Shown in pieces: positions 54,769 through 64,000 of a DNA stretch of 64,000 bases. Source of the DNA: Pterobdella sp. o SKG-2022 (taxonomy: Eukaryota; Annelida; Clitellata; Hirudinida; Piscicolidae); assembly GCA_964035795.1 (NCBI GenBank), contig OZ038326.1, forward strand, positions 5,040,889 to 5,104,888, given 5' to 3'. The notes beneath the pieces are model-generated. The model worked only from the letters and a program-made list of their open reading frames with translations, searched no databases and had not been told where the DNA came from. Within the stretch, counting starts at the first letter, position 1. The number at the start of each line of letters is the position of its first letter. A program made the position numbers and the translations under genes.

Positions 54769-56888
54769 TTTCTCGCTTTGATATAAATTTGATGAGTTTT
54801 AGCTTTTTGATTTAATGTATTGATCATAAATAAGTTTTCACTACATTTAAGGGTAACTTTGATGTTAATAAAATGAGAAATTTGTTTAAGATTTTCTATA
54901 ATATTAGTTTGAAAACAGTTTTTAAAAAAATTTTTAATGTGAAACATATTACTATGTAGATTATTTCTTAAACATTTTCATATATTTGTAACCGTATTCA
55001 ATCCAAGTTTAACAAAAATATATATGAAATTTTCATGAAAATTGATTTCAAAATGTTAGTAGATTAGGAAAATGTTAGTTAATTTTACCGTGACATTTCC
55101 GAAAAATAATTTCACCCACTTGGTAGGTTAAAGATCAGTTAACAGAATAATCTCGGTTATTTAAACACAATTAAGATAGAGATTTGAAAAGGAAATGACG
55201 AAAGGGTAGCTTCTTATATCTGATGCAATATTAAGAATTTCACCTAGTTGCGCAACTTAAGAGTTGGGCAATTGATTCTTACGAAATTGTTTCACAATCT
55301 CAAAAATTTGCTTCTATTATTTCTATGTTTTGATTAAAATATTTATTTATTTCTAATTTTAATTAAATTTTTTTAAAAATGGAATATTTTTAAAATTTTA
55401 TTAGTTTTGATGAGAATTTTTTACAAGTTTCCATAAAACAGAGAAGTACATATTCAATGAAAGTCAAAAAATACATTCAACATATCAGTTTTCATAATCA
55501 TTTTATAGTAACAATATTTATAATCTTGTTTTTTTTCAAGTGGCAGGTAACACTGAGATTTTCTAGAAAAAAAAAACACAATAAATTGCGTACTATCTAA
55601 ATTTAATACTAAAACTGATATAAGTATAGATATCATATTTGAACTATATTTTGTAAAAACTAATAAAATTCTTGATGTTAATATGATTGAAAAAAACTGC
55701 GAAATATTGAATGGTTACTACACTAAACAATGAATCAGTTAAACCAAAAATGAAAGCATTACTGAAATAATTCATAAGATTTAACAAATTTTATTTATTC
55801 ATTCAAAAACAAATGTACAGTGAATCTACCAAGTTATTTTTATGGCTTTTATAAAAAGTTTATAAAAAAGATATAAAGTAAACACTGAAATATAGGTGCT
55901 GGTAGTCCAACACTGTTTTATCTGGTACTTTTGGATAGCTGGCTTGGTTATATAGCAATTCAATTATACAGAGTATATAAGGTTAAAGAAGCTGGGATTT
56001 TATTAATGAGAGATTTTGATAGAAATAATACTAATACAATTCAATAAAATTCATTAAAACTTAATGACAAGATAAGTATATTGCTAGAAAAATTCAGCAT
56101 AGATGATGTTATAGAAAAAACACGAAAGAAATATAAACTATGAAAAAATTTATAAGCTAAAAATAAACCTGAGGTGCTTAATATAAGACTTTCGGGAAAA
56201 TTTAGTGAGATTTTTGAATTTATATTTTTGTAAAAAAAACTTTTCAAAATGGTATAGAGGTATAAATTTTCGTAATATATTCAACGGATATAAAAATGAT
56301 ATTGTAGAAACCACAAAAGTGATATAAAGCTCACAACTTGATGAGCTATAATATTTTGTATCAAACCAATAAATTCATATCATCAAAAACCTATCATTGA
56401 TCATAATATTAATGATTCAGATTCATGAAAAGTCGTTGAAATAAATGTTACAGATAAATCAATTCAATTTTTTAAGAATTTCGTTCATTTATGGTTTTTT
56501 TTTTACTCAGTGAAAATATATTAAAAAATATTCCATTGTCTGTAACACTGATCCGAAAATATCATTCCTTAATAATTACAATAAATATTCCTAAGTTAAT
56601 GCTTATAAGATAATATATCTAACATAAGGTTAAAATTACCTCATAGCTTCATAGATATTCTAGTGGTATAAAAAATCCAAAAAAAAAACATCTGAAAAAT
56701 TCAATAAAATCATTAATAATTGAAATTTTCAAACACAAAGACAAGCATTCAAAAACACCCTTCCAACAATATGGATTCTATGACTGATATAACCCTCCCA
56801 TACTTCTCTCTAGAAAAGATTAGCACCTCAATTGCCAACAACAAAGATGCCACATGTGCGTATACAAGCCTGGAGCTCCACCACAACA
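54769..56888. other. MVP promoter region and integrin 3' flank
   Basis: This 2.1-kb spacer separates the MVP start from the integrin alpha stop, both genes reading leftward. It should contain the MVP 5' UTR and promoter and the integrin 3' UTR. I see only AT-rich sequence with no distinct element or exon. Confidence 0.5.
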
Positions 56889-59800
56889 TCAAAGGTATTT
56901 GGGCTGGTTGATGAGTCTAGCCTGGTGGAAAGGTACGTCCGCCAGCTTTGACCTGTTGAAGAACCCCCACTTTTTTGGGGTTACTGGAGTTTAGTAGATT
57001 TATTTGATAATGGAAACCAAGCTGAGAGTAAAGAAAACTCGATGATTTTTTTGTATTTTCAGGTACGTGGGATGACTCTGATAATGTTACCATGGTTTTA
57101 GGAAGGTTCATTCGTTTAAAAATTGAATTGAATGATAAATGAGTTGTTTTATATAGTTTGATAACTTTACCTAACTGTTTTAAGAACTATTAATCAAAAA
57201 TGATCTCTACCATAGCACCCACAAATCATCATTACCATCGTCTCTCAAAACCATCGTCGCCATCTTTATTACCAAAGTTCATCTTATAATCAATCCAACT
57301 CATTATCATCCTTACCATCATCCCTAACCCACCTACCTTCCACAGCATAAACACGAGCAGAAGCAGTGACAACAGACCCAGGCACAACGCCAACAACACC
57401 ATCCACATGTCTAATGAGTGCGGTTTAACTAGCTCCTGGTCTGGTACTACTGCTGTGAATGTCTGTGAAGAGTAGGAAGAGGATGGAAAAAAGACATATG
57501 GTAATGATGATGATTTTCTAATACTTTTTTGTACTATATATTATAGAATCTTTAGATTCATGTAACTTTATAAATAACAATCGAATGCTATTAATTCGTT
57601 GATTAATTATTTTTTTAAATAATTCAAATATATATTTCACATTTTAACCCATAAAAATGCATCAACCAATACTATTTCATTATTTATTCTGGTGCTTTTA
57701 CCCGTATCAAATCTATATATCAAATTCAAATGACCCAAAACCAAAAGGAAACTGTTACCTCGCTAAGGTCATTTTTAGTACTGGTCTGGTAGATGCTCCA
57801 CTTTTTATCGATACTGATGCGTGCCCTGGAAAAGACCTTCACTTTGTCCACATCCATGAACTCCTTTATGAGATGTTTGGATTATTTTGATTTCTGCTTT
57901 TCGTTGTTATTGTGGCTGTTTGCTTGTATTCTTATTGGAAATAAAAATAATAATAATAATTTTTATTTTTTTAGTTATAAATATCGAGTTTTACATTTTT
58001 TATGGATATTATTTTTATTATAACTGTTAATTTTTTATTTATATTAAACATAATTTATTATTACTATATAACTATTTAATTTTTATTAATATTTAAGCTA
58101 TAAATTTTCATTCTTATATAGCTTATAAATAAAATTTATGAACTCGATAGTTCTATAAGGGTTATTAATTGACAAAGCTTTCGATTTCTAGGAAACCCAT
58201 GTCGACTATCATTAATAATCAAATTCTTACTATAGATATTAACTCGTATTATATATTTTGATATAACATTGGAAAAAGTTTTGAAAATACATAAGGAAAA
58301 ATTTAAAAACACAATTAGAAAATTGAAATATTCAAATAATAAATAAATTGAAAAAATTTTCTTAATATATATAAGCATAAAAGCTGTGAAAAAATCAAAC
58401 CCAAAAAAAAATATGATGAAGAAATAAAAAACATTAAAACGATAAATAAAAATAATAAAAAACAAGATCATTTGAACCTCTAAGAAGGTAGATTCCCAGA
58501 GTCTGGACACAATTTTGACCACCGAGCTTTGCCCTTCAGCCAACTCACCAACCATGCATTTGAACACTACACACACCACATCACCCACACCACACGACTT
58601 TTAGGGGTATATGGGTTACTGGGTATTAAGGCTTATTGGGTATAGCAAGTTTTTGAAGTTTTGTATTAGTTTAGTTATAATATAATTAATGCAGTTTTAA
58701 TTCGGTGATTTATAAATATTAAATAGGTTTATAAACGTGTATGAACAAAAAAAAATCAAAGACACAAACACGATAAAACAAAGACTCACGCACACACACC
58801 GACAAATATACCGACAAACCATCACAAATTAATCCAAAAAACACTCAAAATTATACCCAGAAATCCACCTACCAGAAGAACAGCTCTCCCACTCCTTGAA
58901 TTCCTAAAGAAGCCCTTGTAGCCATCATTAGTGATGGACCTGGTCGATCTTTTCCTGCTCTCGTGCGGTGCTGTACTGTTCTATAGAGGAGGAGAAGAAG
59001 GGGATGTCGGGGTATTGGTGGGGTGAGAACTATAGGTTAACTAATAGTCAATTTATCAAGTTTAGGGCTATTATTTAACTTTTAATGATTTATATTAAAA
59101 ATTAAATGATTTTTTTTTGAAATTTTATTTATTGATAGCATTATTCTGAAATTTTAAGCAATAATATTACTGGAAATACTAACGCTGTTAATATTTGTAT
59201 TAGGAATACCATAGTATAGTGTACTCTTTTTAATAACACATGTTTGCTAATATTGACGTTGCTACGGTTACTTGTATTATTGTCCCTTGATGAAAGGAAA
59301 CAAATACTAGATAATATAAACAAGCAATAAATAAAAATAGATAAAAAAGAAAATATCATATAAAACAAAAAAATAATGGAAATTTGGGAATTAAAAAACA
59401 AGTAAAAATAATAATGATAATAGTGAAAATGACAATAAACACTGAATATAAAAATTAAGAATAAAAAAAAAATATAAAAAATAAAGCAATAACCTCCACA
59501 CTACGATAAACGTTAAGAGGATTGAGTGAATATGATTGGTTGAGCATTTCGCATTTCATGTTCTCATCTGGCTTTAATCCATAAAGATTAATCTATCGAT
59601 TAATTATTTTATTTAACTAATTTATTGAAAAATTGTTTTTGATATTTTTTTATTTCTTCATGAAAAAATTTTCGTTGTATCTTTATGATTATTGCTTTAA
59701 CTGACTAAAACCTTGAAATCCAAAAGATACAAAAGATGTTTAGTTTCGGTTTCTGAGCTGAATTCTTGCTTCAATTCTATTGGCCATTCAACAACCAATA

Positions 59801-62800
59801 AGCTTTCTGCCACTTTTCCACCTTTTACATTTTTCACCTAGCGAATGAATTGGTATCGAAAATAATTTATAGTGTTGATAATTTATAAACATATGCTAAA
59901 GTTTTATGGTAAATACTTATCAAAAATTCTAGCTTCTGTTTTCCAATAAGTTTATTTAAGAAATTTCTTACATTTGATGTTTTTTTTTGAAAATGTTAAA
60001 TATAATGTGTAAAATGATTTTCAAATAAATGCAGCGCCTCATAATGACTACCTCATAACTGTGCACCACTAATGGTCCTATATCTTCTTCCGTTGATATC
60101 AGTTTCGAGTTAAGTTCCTTTTTATTCTTCTTCTCTCCAAAGTATGTTTCACTCGGATCGGATTTTCTGGAGTTTGCAATAGAAAAATTATTTTTTAATT
60201 TATTAAACTTTAAAAATTATATAAATTATACTAGTATTTTTTTTTAGTTTTTTTGATATTGAAAACAACTCAAGGATTCGATAAAATAAAAATAATTACA
60301 CAAACTTTAAGACAACTATTTAGTTCAACTATATCTGTGAAACTTGCGTGTAAGCCTTAATTAAACCTATAATATAAATTCACACCAGTTCCCACCCTTC
60401 CCTTCCCACCCCCTTATTTCCATTTCCGCCTCCACGATCACTTTGAGAACAACTTCACTTTTGTCGTCTGAGGTATCATCTTCAGTGCTTGTTCTGTTCG
60501 AGAGGGTAGTAACAAAACCATAAGCAAAAGCTTCTAACATAAATATCTATTTTTTAAATAAAACAGCTCGGTCTTTTTATCTTTTATTAATAGCAAACAC
60601 AGAGAAAAAACATGAAGACGCCCAAAAACAACATGGCGTCAAACATTGGAAGCGTGATATAGGAAATGAAACCCACAAGACTGGTTTAATACAGTAATAC
60701 ATAAAAAATTTTTTTTGCTGATCTATGTGCCAAGGGGCCTACCAGACATTAAAAATGATTAATTATGCAATAAAACAAAAACTAAACTAAATCCCCTCTC
60801 TTTGAAACCACCCACCAACCACCCAACAAACGTGTTAACGAAGAGGGAGATAGATGTGTCATTAGTAGTGGCATCAAGAGCCGAGGCATCCAGCCTGATG
60901 CCAAACGATAATACATAGTTCCCTTTTAGGGGGTTACCTGGGGTTTGTGTGATGGTTGGTTTGGTGAGAATATTTTTGTTATTTGGTGTTTTATTCTTTA
61001 ATTGCAGAAATTTTAGGTTTATAGTATTTAAATACTGAACTTTGAATAAGGATTTTAATATTATTTTTTATTTAATAAAACAAAATTCGCGCAAAATAAA
61101 TATAACTAAGTTTATTGTTTTTCAAAAAACTTAAAATGAATGCAAAATATATTTAAATATGAATGAATGCAGAGATCTTCCAACCTAGATTGCAGCTCAC
61201 TAAATTTCCTTCATAACTGCAAGAATACTGCTTACCCTGAATAACATCGAGTTAACCATACATTACAGAGATCAATATTTTAGTAACCATTTGATACAAT
61301 ACTATATGTATTATGATAGGTATTAAATACATAATAGATATATAATCTATAAAAGGTATAAAACATATATCCGATTGACGTAGAATAGCCTAAATCATAT
61401 AGTAAGGTCAACAAACACAAAGTATTCATTCAAAAAAGAAAAAAAGCTTTTCGTAAAACTAGCTTACATTATCAAATGGAATTTATCTTACAAAAAGCTT
61501 TTTGTCTTTTTTGAATGAATACTTTGTGTTTTTTTACCCTACAATATGATAGATTGACTATATACAATATTTATTCAATATATAACAGATATTCAGACTT
61601 AAATAGATATTCAATATATAATAGATATATAACTCAAGATTATAGCGACTGTACAGGGAGTTGATAGTAGACTAGTCATATAATGAAACAGGCAATGCAA
61701 TTTATAACGCCAACTGAAGCATAAGGTTGTGGTTTCTTAAATTCACAATAAAATTAATTAGTATATGCAAGAATTATTGTTATATATCACAAACATAAAC
61801 TACAACAATGAAACATTGTCAGATCAGCATCAACATGAAACACAATACAATAAGACACTAAGTGATCTACATTTAACACAACAGCACAAATCGCTTTATG
61901 CATCAGCTAGTGTCATAGAAAAAAACATCAATGGATATAATAGAACAAATAAAACCAAAATACATCACATTAAGTACTAACCATATAACACTATACAAAA
62001 TAAGCATCGATGAAATAATGAAACATCAAAACCAAAAAAGCATCCAGAAAACATCACATGTTACAAACACTACAGAAACAAAACACATTGGCTTTCTGCC
62101 AGATAATACATTACAAATACAAAACCCCAGAAGCACCCACCTTATCATCAGTCCCTTTGTGAGTGATTTGTGGTGGGAGGCGCACAAAGAGCCTAGCCTC
62201 ATGGGCTTCCTCTTCGTTGTTCTGTACCTCGATTTTCAGGATGATTTCCTTCGTGTCTCCAACTGTCACAACGTACTCTCCCGCTGAAGTTCTGTTTTTT
62301 GGGAATATGGTTAGGTGATTTTTTTTTTAATTTTATTTAAATAACAATGACATGTTTTTCAGTGGATAAATAACGAAAAGCTTTGTTTTTCAATAAATTT
62401 ATTTTTTTTGTTTTCATATTAGAGTCATTTAGTTATTCGGTAACTATAAAAACAGTAACAAATAACTGATAAAAAGAAAGAATAAACAAACAGACAAGCA
62501 ACCAACAAAAAAAACAGACACACGCAAAAACAAAAACAGATACACAAACAACAACAGAAACACAAACTGATACACACACAACACCAAAAACCCACTTGTC
62601 TGCCTTACTAATGGATGCAGTGAGTTTGAGGTTGCTAACACATTGGTCACCATTAGCGCAGTTCTTTTTGAAATGGATCTTATGAAATGGGTTTATGGGG
62701 TTTTGAGAAAGTTCAGTTTGTGATTTTTTGGTTTTAAAAGAAACAAAATTCATGTGTTGAATATAACTTAAAGTATTTAGAGCGGAAAAATTGATGCAAA

Positions 62801-64000
62801 AAAAAACAATGAATTGACAAATAGATACAAATCCAACAAAATAACAACAAATGAATAATAAAAACAATGAAAAACACAAAAAAACAACAAAAACACACAG
62901 CACATTAAATCATACAAGTTGGGTTGTATTGAATGTGACTCCATTAAGAATTGGTATTTGATTAATGTCTGGAGCTGTTCCGTGCAACAGATGGGCTGGT
63001 TTGGATTGATGAGATAACAGTCTGTCACCGTTCTTATCGCTCAGAGAGAATGATAACTTGAAAACCACTGGGTTGTAGTAGTCTTTGTTCATGGCCTGTG
63101 TGGATGGGTAGGGTTTGGGTTTATTTCAGTGGTTTGAATGTTTTTTAAAATGCTTTATGTGGGTTACAAACTATGTGTAAGGTTTTTGAGTTTTTTTAGC
63201 GGTTTATTTTGAATTTTTAAAATATTTTCTAAGTGATTTGCATATAATTAACTTATATAATGATTTATCTATTGTTCATCAATTACTGAGAATATTGAAA
63301 CTAAAAATTGTTACATTCAAGTAGATTTTTTGATCTATGCATCTTTCAGGCTTTGTCATTTCGAAAAGCTGAAATCATTAAAAATTATTTGCAATAAATA
63401 ACTCAATAAATAGAATAGAAACCAGCAAAAAAATAAAAATTTTAATTAGAATATAAAAATGAAAACACTTTTAGAAGTTTAGTTAAGTTCATGAGGCTTT
63501 TTGTAAGTTGAAGTCACATTGAAGAATACAACTAAAATATAAATGAAATAACTGTAACCTTTTTGTGGGAGTAGGGTTTACCACGAGGGTGGTTAAAGTG
63601 GATGCGATGTACTGAAGTCCCTAACATCGGCTCACTCTTCATCTTGTAGTTTATAAAAAACGAGTCTTTCAGCCTGGGTGAGATGGGAGTGGTGGTTTGG
63701 TGGGTGGATGAGTGGAAAAAAGGGTAGGTAACCATGTGGATGGGTGGTTGAGTGGAGAGATGTGCGACCCGTGGTGAGTGGATGGGTGTGTAAGGGTGTG
63801 TGTGGTTAGTGGATTGGTGGGTGGGTGGATAGGTGGTTGGGTGGATTGGTGGTATGGTGGGTAACATGAGGTATTGATGGTTCGGTTAATTTGAGGGGTG
63901 AATGGATATCAGTTTTTAAAATAGAAAGTTTAATGAAAAACAAAAAATTAGAATTTACTACAAAAACTAAAAAATGACTTTGCACCTTATAGACTAGAGC
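56889..64000 (-). CDS. ITGA-like: integrin alpha chain, C-terminal half (5' end beyond window)
   Basis: Fourteen minus-strand exons: 63673-63559, 63095-62916, 62678-62596, 62291-62137, 60937-60832, 60493-60410, 60166-60052, 59837-59712, 59571-59494, 58980-58873, 58597-58478, 57863-57759, 57462-57337 and 56969-56889 (stop). All phases agree, giving about 526 residues covering the thigh/calf region to the C-terminus. The beta-propeller is off the right edge. Signature stretches are FKKNCANGDQCVSNL, the V-G-N-P-L-K strand, VEAEMEIRG, VVEWPIEL and LLYLLDF. Two membrane-proximal cysteines sit in CVVFKCMVGEL, followed by SRLWESTFLE. ESRKRSTRS is a furin-type site, so heavy/light-chain cleavage is expected. 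A TM helix (LLALCLGLLSLLLLVFMLWK) precedes WGFFNRSKLADVP, where GFFNR replaces the usual GFFKR. Cleaved integrins of this kind bind matrix ligands such as RGD proteins or laminin. The ligand class cannot be told without the N-terminal half. Confidence 0.95.
61394..61550. mobile_element. fold-back (MITE-like) element in an integrin intron
   Basis: The left arm (ATCATATAGTAAGG to CACAAAGTATTCATTCAAAA and onward to about 61455) is matched in reverse complement by the right arm (about 61487-61550, GAATGAATACTTTGTGTTTT to ATATGAT). Arms are about 60 bases with few mismatches around a loop of some 30 bases. The inner end of the right arm contains the palindrome ACAAAAAGCTTTTTGT. There is no coding capacity. 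Confidence 0.7.
63680..63890 (+). repeat. GGTGGAT/GGTG-rich low-complexity tract
   Basis: Imperfect GTGGATGG/GGTGG-type repeats just upstream (minus-strand sense) of integrin exon 63673-63559. Any open frame across it is a low-complexity Pro/Thr/His artefact on the minus strand. Confidence 0.7.

Noticed and set aside
63985..64000. End of the next upstream integrin exon at the right edge
   Set aside because: A GT donor is present, but the required phase gives an in-frame TAG in the 15 visible bases.

Overview
This window reads as nuclear DNA of an invertebrate animal. It is AT-rich and rich in microsatellites. Its genes are broken by short GT-AG introns and encode metazoan proteins: integrin alpha, a FREM1-type matrix protein, major vault protein, a claudin/CACNG-type tetraspan, UBTD and mitochondrial GatC. 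The species cannot be fixed from the sequence. FREM-type proteins and MVP both point away from insects and nematodes, which lack one or both; a cnidarian, tunicate or lophotrochozoan would fit. No prokaryotic features (operons, Shine-Dalgarno sites, CRISPR) were seen. Gene models were built by hand from conserved protein motifs plus splice sites whose phases agree.

Layout: 1-5653 is gene-poor AT-rich DNA with a G-rich tract and one doubtful 49-codon ORF. UBTD (+) lies at 5654-7207 and meets a tetraspan gene (-, 7761-12281, probably starting at 12631) tail to tail. 12.6-18.5 kb is a transposon-relic zone holding two tRNA-derived SINEs, an L2-like LINE tail and a palindrome-centred fold-back repeat. 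GATC (+, 19959-21429, 5' end unresolved) meets a FREM1-like gene (-, 21646-35550) tail to tail, 216 bp apart. 35.5-49.8 kb is intergenic and carries three very long microsatellites packed into 2.6 kb. Complete MVP (-, 49795-54768, ten exons) is followed by the C-terminal half of an integrin alpha chain (-, 56889 to beyond 64000, fourteen exons).

The genes do not form one pathway. FREM1-like protein and integrin alpha are both adhesion/basement-membrane proteins, but their proximity need not be functional. GatC is part of the mitochondrial Gln-tRNA amidotransferase, MVP builds vault particles, and UBTD is a ubiquitin-system protein with a likely myristoylated N-terminus. The least explained items are the fold-back repeat with a GATAAG-N6-CTTATC core, the SINE family sharing a LINE-like tail, and a 359-bp block in an MVP intron flanked by 12-bp direct repeats.
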